In this document: piece after piece, positions 23,841-35,098 of the stretch
Numbering within the stretch: position 1 is the first letter of the stretch
Layout: every line of letters begins with the position of its first letter
Assembly (NCBI GenBank): GCA_038503075.1
Contig: JBCAML010000014.1
Location: 1,054,001 to 1,118,000, forward strand
Length of the DNA: 64,000 nt
Source: Gyromitra esculenta
Lineage: Eukaryota; Ascomycota; Pezizomycetes; Pezizales; Discinaceae
Reading direction: 5' to 3'
Translations under genes and position numbers: made by a program
Notes under the pieces: model-generated
The model's database searches: none
Told to the model about the DNA's origin: nothing
Seen by the model: the letters and a program-made list of their open reading frames with translations, nothing else

Positions 23841-24371
23841 ATCTGCTGTTGGTGATTTTTTTTTTGTTGTAGGGTGGGGGGTATTTAGGGAGTTTGGTCG
23901 ACGATCGGGGCGGTCGTTTGTCGTTTGTCGTGATGCTGGCGGCTGGCTGTTGGAGGGGGAATTTTCGCGAGGGTGGAGCGTGACAGGTTGTGCTGTGTGT
24001 GGGCTTGGCGACGAGAGTTTGTTAGGGCTGGGCGCAAGTCACAGTGTCGATAAGACAGGGATCTGATAAGAGGCACCCGATAAGATAAAATATTAGCATC
24101 CATGTACTTTTTTGATCGCTGGGTTTATTTAGATTGCCTACGTGTTATTAGCTGTTCAGACTTGGGCCTGTAAGATGTTCCTGGCCTAATACCTTTTTTA
24201 GTACTGGGGTTTAAGATTTCGAAAGCCCCGAAAAGAAAGAATCCATGGGGATAATGGAGAAGGCTCTGTTGGGGAAATTACAATTTATGCATCTTAAGCT
24301 GACTAGAGTTTGACTTGTTACGCTATAGTTTAAGAGTGTGGTTGAGGTAGGCTCGTTCCCATCTCCTACTA

Positions 24372-24545
24372 CAGTCGGACCTTGATATAAGGAACCCCGA
24401 TATAATGGAAATTTGCAGTAACGGACGGAAGTTGGGTGCAACTTTGAGTTCCTGGCACCACCCAAAATTTGCTGTAAGGAAAAATTTGCTATAACGAACG
24501 AATTCCCACGAATTATGCATGTCCCTTATAACAAGGTGCGACTGT
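24372..24545. mobile_element. MITE, pogo/Fot (Tc1-mariner superfamily) type
   Basis: A 174-bp element with terminal inverted repeats starting CAGTCGGACCTTG and ending CAAGGTGCGACTG, flanked on both sides by the dinucleotide TA (24370-24371, 24546-24547), the target duplication of Tc1/mariner transposons. The outer 23 bp match with three differences. Subterminal ATATAAGG/CCTTATA and GCTATAACGAA words are of the kind seen in fungal pogo-class ends. No transposase ORF: non-autonomous. Confidence 0.82.
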
Positions 24546-24596
24546 ACTCCCTACGGCTATGGCGAGCTACTGGGATGAGGCGAGGCATGAGGCTAT

Positions 24597-24726
24597 TACA
24601 TGTATTTGGGGTATGGTAACCCTTGGGAATCTTCCAGCCATATTATGGCATTGGCAATGGTGGGGGATGGGGGAGTTGGGGGAGATTCACATCAACTTGG
24701 AGGATCTTAAGACATAGCTACATGTA
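24597..24726. repeat. pair of TACATGTA palindromes
   Basis: Copies at 24597-24604 and 24719-24726, 122 bp apart, beginning 52 bp beyond the MITE. Confidence 0.6.
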
Positions 24727-25184
24727 CTCTGTATATCATAGGAATAATGGTGCTAGGGAGATGTAGTGAGTATTTTAATTGGGGATCCTCCTAGCCATGA
24801 ATCGCATGCATGATTATGTCCAAGAGCTTAGTGTTAACGAGACCACAAGAAAGCCGATTTGCCATAAGATTGAAATTGGCTAAGGCCTATGGAAGAAAAA
24901 AGGCTATCAAATACAGGTGGCCATGGTGTCCCTTCCATTGACCGTCGCACAGTAGAACAATATCACCCATATCATGTAACCCTTATGCGTAACCTCACAC
25001 AGAAAAACCAGCGCCTACTCAAGGTCTTGTACCCATCGGGGGATATTCGCTGTCCGCGGGCTTCTCGCAAGTACACCATTCTTCCTTCGGAATACTGCTC
25101 ATGACGCTTTGGACGTGACTACCGCAACCCCACCAAGTCTTCTTGTCTGGGATCATGTTAGAACTCGAACCTGATAATGGAGTT

Positions 25185-25212
25185 GATAGGTAGATAGATA
25201 GATAGGTAGATA
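25185..25212. repeat. GATA/GGTA microsatellite
   Basis: Imperfect tetranucleotide repeat (GATAGGTAGATAGATAGATA...). Confidence 0.7.
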
Positions 25213-26169
25213 CTTACTGCAGGTACCACAAGTTGTTTTCATGCACATGGTGTTGGTATTGCGGGGTAGTCGTGGATATGTTTTAGTTTTCAAAGGATGT
25301 GTTTACTGGAGATTTCCACGAGAGCAGCAGATACGGGAGGATTGCAGCAGTATTTATGCGCTTCAATTCGGCTAGGAATTGCTGGTTAACCAAAATTCTC
25401 TGCAGCCTTACTCGGCGACCTGGCATCCATCCCCCGCCCTGAAAATTTCACGTGGTCGGCGAGCACTTATCGATAAGCTTGTGGTCGCCGGCGGCTTTAT
25501 GCACCCCTCTCATCGGATCCGTAAGGTCGACGATCTGGACTAAGCTTGCTCTTTCTCTACATGGTTGTTACACATCACGCCAAGAACCTCAAGCATCTGC
25601 TCCAGGATCCGGCAACGACACCAGCGATTGACGCTTGCTACTGATATCAATAGTGTTATCTCTGCGTTGAGTTATTTTGGTTAGTTGGCGGGTTCTTTTG
25701 GGATATCAATGTTAACCATCCTATCTATTGCAGGATGTCTTTTAATTTGTAGGTTTAAACGAGTATGAAAACCTAAAATTGGATACAGGTGGACTAGAAC
25801 AAGAAGATAAATTTAGCGAAAGTTATTTTGGGCTCCTGCAGAATTTGGTTGGGTATTACGGTGTATTCTAGGATTGGACTCCTCCCATATTGTAAATCCT
25901 TCACTAAGTGGCTACTATTCTAAAACAGCCTGAGAAAAGAAGCAACCCCTAGTCCCAAAATAAAGCATACTTAACAAACAACCAAGTGTAGCTGAATTAT
26001 ATGCTATTGTATAGTAACTCGCAGTAAGTACACAAACCTAGTATGTATGCCGCAATCCATCTATGTGCTCAGTATAAAATATAGTAGTAACGAAAACAGA
26101 AAGCGCTCCAAAACAAAAAAAAACCTCATCATCGTTAACCATAACCATAAACCATAGCTATAAACTTCG

Positions 26170-27640
26170 TCATCTCCTATCTAAGGAGATGCCCATAGCC
26201 TCAACCCTCTTCCTATACTCTTCCATCCTTGCTTGCACTTCCACGCCGTTCCACAACTCCCTTCCACCCGCTTTCTCCAGCCTCGGTATCCCAATCTGCT
26301 CAATCGCGAAGCTGGCCGCAACCGTGCCCATCGCAGCAGCAAGAACAAAGTTACCCCCAGCACGAACTAACCCGATCGCAAGACCACCAATAAACGTATT
26401 ACCGCCACCAGTAGGATCCACAACCTTCGAATGGCTCTTATCATTCTCCTTCGCTTGAACCCTACTCGTGATACCATCCGTGTCCGCAGCGCCCGCTTCT
26501 TCGCTCTCAGGCTGGTAGTATGCTGGAAGCCACACGTTCATCCGTTTCCGGCTGCTGACAAGACACCCCATTTTGCCGCAGCGGACGATAACCGCGCCAG
26601 TGCCGTTCGGGCCGATGCCGGCGGTGACGAGCTTGGTTGCGAGAGAGGTGATGGTTGATGGAGTCGCGATGTCTTCTGGGTCCTCGATGCCGTAGAAGCC
26701 GGCGAGCTCGGTGTGGTTGGGTGATATCACGTGCATTAGTTTGAGGGTTTTGTACCTGGTACGTGCATATCAGTTTTTATGAGCCAGGGGGGTATAGGTG
26801 CAAGGGAGCTAGAGTGAAAGTAGTCGATCATTGGCTTTTGATGGCAAAGAATTCTAGCTATTCTGTACTAAATGGAGGGGAACAAACATTTCGACTCTAT
26901 GTTCTGGGGTGCATAGATCTGGCACAGGCTCCCAGATAAATTTTGTGCCGGCAACAGCAAAACGATCTTCCAGCACGCCGCAGAGCTCGTAACACAGCAT
27001 CTGCGCCCTCGTCGGACTGCAAATCAAATGCACTGATTTCGCTGTGAGCAATTTCGTCGTGATAAGATCGTCCACCTCTAACCGTTTCTTCGGTGTTAGA
27101 TACCGAAACTCGCGATGGTCTCCCGGGCCATAACTGTTCCACCCCCTGGTAGTCAGTCTTTCTTGGGTTTCGCGGATGGTGAGTCTGGTGCCAAGCTCGA
27201 GCAGTTGTGCACGCACGGCGGGTGGGAAGTCACGACCAGCGTCAACGATCCAACCTATGCTCCGGGATAGGGAGGGTGAAGGCGAGAAGAGACGGGCTCC
27301 AATTACGCCTGTGGGGTGTTACCGTCAGTGAGGGCTGAGCAGGCAGGACGGAAGAACAAACGTCACGGTGGGAGAAGGGCAAACCGTAGGTGCCGGCGCC
27401 GCCGATTACGTCGTTGACGACGGTGCGCGTGCCGGTGGGGCCGTAGTGAATTTGGTCTGCGCGTTCTGGCGTTAGATCAGCTTGGTGGAAGGGAAATTTG
27501 GGGGAGGAGACAAGCATACCAATGATAAACATTCCCAGAGTGGTGAAGTCAATCGGTTGTTCCGTAGCACGGGAGGAAGTACGTCTTGATGCCAGCCGTG
27601 GAGTCGGCGAGTATGACGGGGCTATAGGAGAGTTCTGCAT
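26170..27640 (-). CDS. MAK32: PfkB-family sugar kinase, Mak32-like
   Basis: Ribokinase/PfkB-fold protein, closest in layout to yeast Mak32; the substrate is unknown. Four exons, 27640-27520, 27465-27385, 27308-26888 and 26755-26170, give 402 residues. The N-terminal strand-loop reads FTTLGMFIIERADQIH and then NDVIGGAGTYGVIGARLFSP, the PfkB GG substrate motif. The middle shows KFIWEPVPDLC and MHVISPNHTELAGFYG. The C-terminal signature DPTGGGNTFIGGLAIGL contains the family anion hole, but the usual catalytic Asp of DTxGAGD is replaced: GGGNTF has Asn where Asp is expected, as in other Mak32-type proteins as far as I recall. The third intron uses donor AT/gtttgt and is the least certain junction. 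Confidence 0.85.
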
Positions 27641-28173
27641 GGCTGTTTCTGGATAGAGCTGAGAGAAAGCTGCGATGCTGTGGAGCTGAGGGGGAGTGAT
27701 GTTGTCTGTCTGCTGTTGGAGTTGAGAGCAATCACAAGAGCGCCTGTGGCTGTGCAGCACCAAGTGTGGCTTCGCCGGCCACAAGCGGACTAGCAGAACC
27801 AGCTACATACGGGTTCACGACATCACGGCCAGACAGCTCGACCAGCAAGCTTTTCTGGCCTCCTGAGGATCTGCCGGTTTTGTTGCCAACTGCCAGTTCT
27901 CCGCATTCCCTCTCCCTGGCTCCTCTCTTTCCTGCGCCTACGGCTCCCACGCAATACCCACGCACCCCCTGAGGAATACCGGCACTGTACAGTACAGTTA
28001 CGTTCTCCTATTTAGCTACACTACACCCCCGGACGGCTTCTCCCCGATTCGCTGAACATTAATCACCACTATTATTATCCCGCCAATTCCACCAAAAAAA
28101 ACGACGGCTCAAGGGAAAGCAGCCCCTTACACTTCTCCCATTGTACAGGCCACCCTGCCATGTGCGCTGATGC
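27641..28173. other. shared 5' region of MAK32-like and 28174 genes
   Basis: 533 bp between divergent starts. ORFs on both strands here mirror each other. No specific site recognised. Confidence 0.45.
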
Positions 28174-29177
28174 ATGAACCCATCCTATGCATACACCAAC
28201 GAACCTCCTAAGGGGCCAACAGGAGCACCACCACAAGCACACGCAACATCCCCCCCCACCGCAAACCTGGGCAAGAAATCGACACCCCCGCGGCTGCGAC
28301 GCCGCGGCTTCACAATTGGCGCTGATGACGATGAGAGTTCTGGGGGCGAACACGGGTTCGCTTTCGGGTACATCAACAATGGTGGTGGGGACGGTCCGAA
28401 GAGGGGGAAGAGTAAAGAACCCATGGAGAACACGCAGGTTGCGACAGGAAGGAAGCAGAGGAGGCGGGGACGGAGCTTGAGGAAGACGGCGCTGTTGAGA
28501 CCGGGACGACCGTTCGATGTAGTGGGGGGGGCGAGTATTCCGCCGGTTCCGGGGAATGGCGTGCCGCTGGCTGCCCGTCGGAGTGGCTCACCGAGTTCGT
28601 TGAAACTGCCGTCTCCTGTTCTTGCAACGCCGATGCCGGTTGGGAGTGCTGGGTCAGCGGTCTATGATAGTGTGGACGAGGATGAGGAAGAGGAGGAAGG
28701 TAGTGCGTATCGAGGCGGTGGAGGGGTGTCGAGGTATGGCAGAGGACGAAGTGGGAGTGTGGTTATGGTCATGCCGAGGTCTAGACAGGAGGAGATTGCG
28801 AGTGCGGCGGATACGGCGTACTGGGGGTGGGTGGTGGGGGGGGCGACGTGGGTCGTGTTTGTGGTGGGGATGGGAAGCGTGTTGGGGGTTTGGGAGTGGG
28901 CGTGGGATGTGCCGGGGGTAGGATTTCTCTTGTTATCCACGTCATTCAGAGTTTGTGCACGGAATGCTAATATGCTGTTGATTAATAGAGTCCTTTCCCC
29001 ATACTCCCTGAAGCCCACAAGAAGGGAGACGAGGGCGCATTTCCTATACCCGGTTATTATCCGGCGCTGATTATTCTAACTTGTATTATGGCGTGGGTGT
29101 GGGTGGTTGTTGCCTGGGTTGGGATGAAGTACTTTAAACACGCCAAGATACAACCACCTAGTGACGATCTTTTATGA
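28174..29177 (+). CDS. two-pass membrane protein, probable PIG-Y/Eri1-type GPI-GlcNAc transferase subunit
   Basis: Two exons, 28174-28917 and 28989-29177, give 310 residues. The first ~210 residues are low-complexity and basic with an acidic DEDEEEEE run. The C-terminal 100 residues carry two membrane segments: TAYWGWVVGGATWVVFVVGM and, after a short loop with PIPGYYPALIIL, MAWVWVVVAWVGMKYFKHAK. This hairpin with conserved tryptophans and a PxxGYYPALIIL loop resembles fungal PIG-Y-domain proteins, a subunit of the ER enzyme that starts GPI-anchor synthesis. The family call comes from memory of that pattern and is moderate; an uncharacterised two-TM protein is the alternative. Long disordered N-termini occur in fungal members. 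Confidence 0.55.
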
Positions 29178-29860
29178 TCAGAAGGGGGTAGAAGACGGGA
29201 ATGTGGGCATAGGATGCGTAAGTAGAGGGCAGTAATGTAATGGTGCACCAGGGTTGGCAACAGGGACGGGTGGATGGGTGGGGGAGTTTCTTTTCGACTT
29301 TTATATTCCTTATCCCTAAGAGTGTGGGTTGTAACCACCATGGTTTTTGCTTCTTCTCTTTTCCCCTTTCTATTGCTATTACTGTAAATATATATATACA
29401 TATTTGGACTGGACTGGACTGGACTGGACTGGATGTGTGTTGTGGGTTTATTGGAAGTTTGGAGTTTCTTTCGAATGCGTTTAGGATAGAGTAGATATTT
29501 GCTTCAGTGTAGAAACAGGGAATACAAACGGGATGGGCCGATCAATTGGAACCACAGGTTCTCTAATCCGGATTAAAGATCCCGAGAAGAGAATTCATCT
29601 GGATTCCTGTCCAACACAACCGACCAACAAGAGATACCGACGGGAAGCGATACACAACCTATCGATCTTGATATCCGCGATGCCATCCCCGGGTAACCAC
29701 CTTGCCGCGTGTAACGCGACTTCCCAGCTGCAACTCTCCTGCAGCCAGGTTCGTCAACGGCGCATCACACAGCCCTAAAACACCAACGAGAGCCCCTCTG
29801 GCCCCTCCACCCACCCACCCCCGCGGCCAGGACCCCTACAATCCCGATGCCGTTACACCC
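29178..29860. other. intergenic with pentanucleotide repeat
   Basis: Spacer between the two-pass membrane gene and DLT1. Only the GGACT tandem repeat at 29406-29434 stands out. Confidence 0.5.
29406..29434. repeat. (GGACT)n tandem repeat
   Basis: Nearly six perfect copies of GGACT, preceded by a short TATATA run. Confidence 0.85.
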
Positions 29861-31042
29861 ATGGCTCTCCACCGTCTCCACCGTTTCTTCTACTCCACTT
29901 CTTTCACCATCCTCTTCCTCTTCCTGTTCATCCTCCTTCTCATCACACCCGCTGACGCCGTGGTGCAAGCCTACTTCCACAACTCACAGCTCTACAATGT
30001 CTTCGTAATAGCAGGAACCTACGTCCTGACCGCCATCCTCGCCCTCGCAATCTATGTTTCCCGAATCTACTCAGTTCGCAGCCTCATGTCCGAAATCCCC
30101 AAATCCCACGCTCCCGTGAAGAAACTCGACCTGCCGAAACGTGTTCATAAAGCAGTATCAGGGAACCTCAGTCGCAGTGCAGTCATAGCGGTTCAGAGCC
30201 GACCGGGCCCGCACACGGTTGTTGGTGGTGGTGGTGGGGAGGGGGTGGAATATACAATCACGCATCCGGGGTGGTCACCACCATCGAGCGTGGATCTGCC
30301 AGATGTTTGTTATCTCTCTGTGATACTGGAGCTGCCGCACCTCATCGAGGCGAAGGCACTTTCGCTACAACCGCCACCGTCACTGTCGCTTAGAAGATCA
30401 CCGCATATGACGCTGAGGGCGTATTTAACACATTTAGCTTCCATGGGATATGTTAGCTCGGTGGTTGCGGATGTGTTCTTGATGGGATATGAGCGGGCTA
30501 GGTTCCGTACTAGGGGGGAAGGGGTAGAGGATGCAGAGTTTAGGGAGCTTATGAAAGTGTTTGCCGGGCTGCTGAGAGGGATGGGGGAACATGCATTGCC
30601 GGGGATCCATATTGATGATGATGGCTGGCGGACTGGCGATGAAGACGATATTGTTGATGAAGAGAGTGGAGGTCGGGAAGAAGGGTATTCGGATAGTGGG
30701 AGTGTTAGGAGGACTGGACTCGAGTATATGAGTCTGGGATATGAAACTACTACGGACTATGATGAGGATGATCAGACATATGGTCGGATGGGCGATTATC
30801 GTGGGGTTGAGTTTGATCCGTATGCTGCACACAGAGAGAGGGAAAGATATATCGAGAGGGAGAGGAGTAGGGTCAGGAGTACTTTTGGTGGAGCTATGAT
30901 GGAGCGGAGTGGAACACACACGACGGCGGAGACGTCATCGATGGGCTCGCGTGGTGGGGATTCGATTGAGTTGCAGTCGTTGAGCCCCAGGAGCGCGAGC
31001 AAGAGGCTGAGCGTTCGGGTTAGCACTGGAACTTTTGGATAA
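29861..31042 (+). CDS. DLT1: Dlt1, defect at low temperature protein
   Basis: Membrane protein of the fungal Dlt1 family, whose loss in yeast causes cold sensitivity; molecular role unknown. Single exon, 393 residues from the ATG at 29861, chosen because MALHRLHRFFYSTSFTILFL aligns with the family N-terminus; the frame is open back to an ATG at 29702, which would add 53 proline-rich residues. Two membrane segments: about residues 10-30 and 42-65 (NVFVIAGTYVLTAILALAIYV). The conserved block SRIYSVRSLMSEIPKSHAPV with downstream SRSAVIAVQSRPGPH follows. The C-terminal half is acidic and repetitive with an RERERYIERERSR run, probably disordered. Confidence 0.9.
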   Translation: MALHRLHRFFYSTSFTILFLFLFILLLITPADAVVQAYFHNSQLYNVFVIAGTYVLTAILALAIYVSRIYSVRSLMSEIPKSHAPVKKLDLPKRVHKAVSGNLSRSAVIAVQSRPGPHTVVGGGGGEGVEYTITHPGWSPPSSVDLPDVCYLSVILELPHLIEAKALSLQPPPSLSLRRSPHMTLRAYLTHLASMGYVSSVVADVFLMGYERARFRTRGEGVEDAEFRELMKVFAGLLRGMGEHALPGIHIDDDGWRTGDEDDIVDEESGGREEGYSDSGSVRRTGLEYMSLGYETTTDYDEDDQTYGRMGDYRGVEFDPYAAHRERERYIERERSRVRSTFGGAMMERSGTHTTAETSSMGSRGGDSIELQSLSPRSASKRLSVRVSTGTFG

Positions 31043-31994
31043 TGGAAGGAAGGAGGAACTGTTCGATTCTTGATTGCGTTACATACACGGTATGGTATAC
31101 AGCCGGCCTGGCCATAACTTGGGGGCGCACCTTTGGTAGTATTTTGATTGTAATGGGTATTTCATTTTTTTTGGTGTTGATTTGGGTTACTTTTTGTTTT
31201 GGGGATGGAGTTTTTTTGACTACTGCATGTAAGAGGGGGAAAAGGGCGTTCTTGGGAAACTAGAGTGAGTTGTTGAGAGACGTTTTGGGAAACTAGGTTT
31301 TCTTGGGATTAGCATGTATTTTAATTGTTTAGTTGTCTCTGTCCCTCCCAGACGAGAGGGTTCTTTTCGTTTGTGGGTTGTTTGGTTGTAGTATAATTTC
31401 TCTTTCGAGGTTTATTTTGTATCATTGGTTGTCACTCGGTCTTGGTGAAGTGTGCTAGCACACTTCCGTAATAAGGAAAATAGGAGATGAAATAATTACT
31501 GCTACGTTCTCGGAAGATTACAATCGAGTGGTATTCTGATTAGCTAGTAGCTTACATATAGGCGTAGTGATTGGGGTTTGAAACATAGGTATACATGTAT
31601 GCAGCACACGCAAGCAAATATCACAAGCAGTACACGTGTGGTTACGGGCATAGATGCAGGCGCAGTGTATTTTATTCCACGCCTTATAATATAGATATGC
31701 GTAATAGGGGCTTATGTAGCGCTGTAGCAACACAAATGCAGACAGACACATATACAAGTAACATAAATTAAGGTAGGAAATGAAAACGTGAAATGAACTT
31801 GAATATAAAAAAACATCGTTAATACAAAGAACAGTAAAGGAAATGTAGGATTGAAGAAGGATAGGACAAGAATAACTACATGTAGATGCCGTGTGGGCAT
31901 CATTTAATCTCCTCAATATATCGCCTATATTATGTTAAGTAATGTAGCGTCCAGTGCAATATTATCCTTTCGGATGCCCATGCCTTCCGGTTAA
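31043..31994. other. intergenic, AT-rich
   Basis: No gene supported. A 132-codon minus-strand ORF (31916-31518) is rich in Tyr/Cys/Ile/Leu from AT-rich sequence and looks spurious. Two TACATGTA copies lie here. Confidence 0.45.
31592..31884. repeat. two TACATGTA palindromes
   Basis: Copies at 31592-31599 and 31877-31884, 285 bp apart, downstream of DLT1. Confidence 0.6.
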
Positions 31995-32504
31995 TTAATA
32001 TGGTGGTGATTGTGGGATTGAAGGCCCATTAGGTACACATCTCTCAACAACCATCGTCAAGCATATCAGAACCTTTGTAAGTGCGACTACCCACTCCTTC
32101 GCACGAATTTCGTCTGGTCTTTCACTGAGAGGGCGAGCGAGTATACAATACTGATTGAGGAGAGCTATGAAATCTCCATGAACTCTAATCCGTTCTTCAG
32201 AAGCCGCTTGAATAAACTCGAGGTCTGCTTCCGGAATACTCCCTGATGGTGCGTGTTTGTTTATGTGCTGGATTCTGTGATTCCATTGAAGGCCGTGCTC
32301 AAAAATATATATTGCCTTTAAAATACGAGTACAAGCCCCGTAGACGAGATACGTGTGGTCTGTTTCTTCTAGAGTATCAAGCAGTTGTGAAGAGAGGCAA
32401 GGGATATACTCATTGTATATTTTGACGGCTTCAGGGCAGCGATTAGTATTTTCAACTAGGTCCGGAAATTCGTCTAAGGGCAGTGCGGGTGGAGACTTAA
32501 TCAT
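31995..32504 (-). CDS. orphan protein, 169 aa
   Basis: Not recognised. Single-exon ORF, 169 codons, in AT-rich DNA. Mostly amphipathic helix: AVKIYNEYIPCLSSQLLDTL near residue 30 and VVALTKVLICLTMVVERCVP near residue 140. No signal peptide; the latter segment is hydrophobic but short. It ends in a proline-rich tail (PNGPSIPQSPPY). Another helical orphan, 33698-34105, lies 1.2 kb upstream on the same strand and has a loosely similar layout. Protein-like composition argues against chance, but no homologue is known to me. Confidence 0.5.
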   Translation of the reverse strand: MIKSPPALPLDEFPDLVENTNRCPEAVKIYNEYIPCLSSQLLDTLEETDHTYLVYGACTRILKAIYIFEHGLQWNHRIQHINKHAPSGSIPEADLEFIQAASEERIRVHGDFIALLNQYCILARPLSERPDEIRAKEWVVALTKVLICLTMVVERCVPNGPSIPQSPPY

Positions 32505-33697
32505 CTTGACGATTTAAGAAGTTTTTTGGGTGGTTATCTGTAGATAGACGTGTTTAAGTATAGGCTTTTTATGTTGTTTAGCTTGTGAAGCGAGTTTTTT
32601 TTTTTGGAAGTGATTGGGGAGATTGTTTGGGCATGTGCATCTAAACCTATTTGTGGGAATATAAAGGACGGCGTGTAAAGTTACTACCGTCTTTGTCGTC
32701 TAAATTATATTGCCCTCAAAATAACATATTTTTTTGTAGAACTGGGACGTATATCTCGTTGAGTATTTGGTGCAAGTGCTTTGAATGGCTTCCTTGATAC
32801 TTTATATATATTCGATGGTAGTTTTGATGGCATAATATCATATATATTTCGGAGGAATCAGATGAGAGGGAAGGAAGGAATACTTTCTGAAGCGATTTTT
32901 TGAGCGCTTTAAAATTGACCAAATTTACAGCTATGGAGTTCAAGGCTTTTTCGTATATATTATTGGCCCACAGGGACTATATAAACGAATACTTACTAGT
33001 ACAAATCAATTGAGATGTTTTGTGTGCACGCCGGGAACAAAGGAAACGCTGTGCGAATAGTGATAGTGCTCTTGGTGTTCTAATTATTATTTTTATATGG
33101 CGAGTCCTTAGATCTGAAGTTTAAGTGTATCAATCGATATCTATGTATATCCATGCGGTTCTATCTCAGCATAATTATTCACATACTAGTTAGGGATCAC
33201 TAAGTTCTCTGGGCTCACTTGTATAAGATAGGTATAAACTACCTCAAAAAAATTTAAGTCTTAAGCGACAATATTTGACTTAGATTCTACGTAGGGGTTT
33301 GGGGACTACAGGTAAGAGCTCCGCACATATATAGGCCACGGCAACTATAGCTAATACATGTAGTCAGTTGGCAATTCTTCGAAAATAAATAAAACACTAA
33401 AATAAAACCGATACAAGGCAGTGGCTTATATGCTACATGTTGTGCCAGGATAGCAAGAAGAAGAAACGGAGTATATAATTGTTCTCCCTGTACCGAATTA
33501 CAATGTATATATTCAAGTAGACAAAAGTGTTACCACAAACAAACGGTCGATCAGATCAAGAGAAAAAACGAAAATTTGACATTTAATTAGAACGGCAACA
33601 AAGTCAAGAAGGAGACTAGCCAGAGGGACAAGTGGAAAACATAATATAACAAGTGTGTAACCTGTGTTCGGAATCTCCTTGCTGACCTATTCTATTA
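32505..33697. other. AT-rich region with one small ORF
   Basis: No convincing gene. A 75-codon minus-strand ORF (32943-32716, Lys/Leu/Ile-rich) is possible but unsupported. One TACATGTA at 33355. Confidence 0.45.
33355..33362. repeat. TACATGTA palindrome
   Basis: Single copy in the AT-rich stretch between two orphan ORFs. Confidence 0.6.
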
Positions 33698-34105
33698 CTA
33701 TTGGGTCATGCCTCCGGATCCGGAAAATATCATCTTCCCACTTTGTAAATCCTTAAGAACAACTAAGCGATAACTGTTGATGGAATCTTTAAGAATTTCC
33801 GGAGCTACCACGGGTTCTCCGATGAGAAAATTTTCGATCACCCCTATCGCTTTAAGGAGTGCGGTGCTTGTTTTAAGTAAAGGTTGAGGGAGCAGGATAT
33901 TTTCAAGGGCCTCGATACTGCTCATGACCTTATCAATAGCGTATTTAACCTTTCCCTCGTTTTTAGGGGTTACGCTTGGTGAACTTTCCAAAACCTTCTT
34001 TAGGTTTTCGAATTCATAATCGATGATTGACGTATATTTTATTATGTCTTCTCGTTCGTAGTTGGCCGCGGGCGTAGCAACACATAGGTATCGGGGATCA
34101 ACCAT
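33698..34105 (-). CDS. orphan protein, 135 aa
   Basis: Not recognised. Single-exon ORF of 135 codons. Composition is helical and soluble: DIIKYTSIIDYEFENLKKVL near residue 20, VKYAIDKVMSSIEALENILL near 55 and ALLKAIGVIENFLIGEPVV near 85. Ends in a glycine-rich GSGGMTQ. One cysteine, no membrane segment. Heptad-like spacing suggests a helical bundle. Could be a diverged relative of the 31995-32504 orphan; I cannot establish that by eye. Confidence 0.45.
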   Translation of the reverse strand: MVDPRYLCVATPAANYEREDIIKYTSIIDYEFENLKKVLESSPSVTPKNEGKVKYAIDKVMSSIEALENILLPQPLLKTSTALLKAIGVIENFLIGEPVVAPEILKDSINSYRLVVLKDLQSGKMIFSGSGGMTQ

Positions 34106-35098
34106 CGTGAGGTTTTGATAGGTAGGGGGTATGGCCGTTTTTGGTAGTTCTTGTAGAAGTTTAGTTTCCTCTAGAGATCATGTATTTTTTGTGGTCGCGA
34201 AGAATATGTCCAGAAATGAAGGTCGACGGTCGGGTACATATATGCTCTGGTATACAAAGTGTCGCGAATTGTATTGAATTCTATATCTCGTTTAAGCCGA
34301 ATCAATTGGCGCCCTTCGTCAAAGAGGTCCATGAAGAGCATATAACGGTTGATGTAGGAGAACTAATTAGACATGCTATTGCTAGGTCGTGATTTTGGGA
34401 TGACCGAAGCTCTCAATAGCATATTCAGGGTACTAGGGTGTATATAGTTGACTTAGAGAAATATAGGTAGTGTTATAGTAGGTGTGTAGACCCTATGAGA
34501 GACAATGCTCCACTCAATACTACGGGTGTGAAGCTCACGGTGCTGCCCTCTTGGTTTCCAAGTCTCGTTTGCACCCTTCAACTTTCCCAGGTTTTCCGGT
34601 TAAGCTATGGCTTTTATTAGTTATTTGTGCATGTTTAAGACATCTAGCAAAACAATTTAGATCAATAGTATATTTTGGACACTTGGGAGGACTTGGAGGT
34701 GTGGCATTAAGCTCGTGGATGGGAAATGGTACACCTTCAGTATCGTTGACTTCCGGTATAAGTATCATTACCTTTACCTGGGGCTTCATAGATCGAGTGA
34801 TAAGGATACAAGGATGGCGCGGGACTTTGTTTTTGTAACCGAATGATATTATTGTGTTGTGAAAGTAGAGAACACGACAGGAGATGCTAGAGGCCAATTT
34901 TACGACCTTCGAAAAAAGCAAGACAGATACCCTCCAAACGCTAAACACCGCACTAGGAAATTTCTAAGACGTAAGGGGAGGGAAATGACAGACATAGAGA
35001 ATACGAAAGCTGTCTATCGATATAGCTATAAATGTTATTACTCCAGCCTATCTTCTAAGCACTCGATTAATACATCCGTAGCGCACAAATCGTCACAC
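34106..35098. other. AT-rich intergenic, possible decayed ORF
   Basis: ORFs on both strands overlap at 34480-34950. The minus-strand one (34948-34535, 137 codons) has a protein-like C-terminal half (PFPIHELNATPPSPP, NCFARCLKHAQ) and might be a decayed gene. Not supported enough to call. Confidence 0.4.

Larger units (their letters stand above)
23841..26169. other. gene-poor region with a MITE
   Basis: 2.3 kb without a supported gene. Contains the 24372-24545 inverted-repeat element, two TACATGTA copies, a GATA/GGTA microsatellite at 25185-25212, and a 71-codon ORF (24889-25104) of no recognisable family. Elsewhere AT-rich. Confidence 0.5.

Noticed and set aside
25138..25170. B-box-like GGTTCGAGTTC on the minus strand near 25150
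   Set aside because: No pairing T-stem and no A box at a suitable distance.
31518..31916. 132-codon minus-strand ORF downstream of DLT1
   Set aside because: Composition reflects AT-rich DNA (Tyr, Cys, Ile, Leu) and it has no domain or promoter context.
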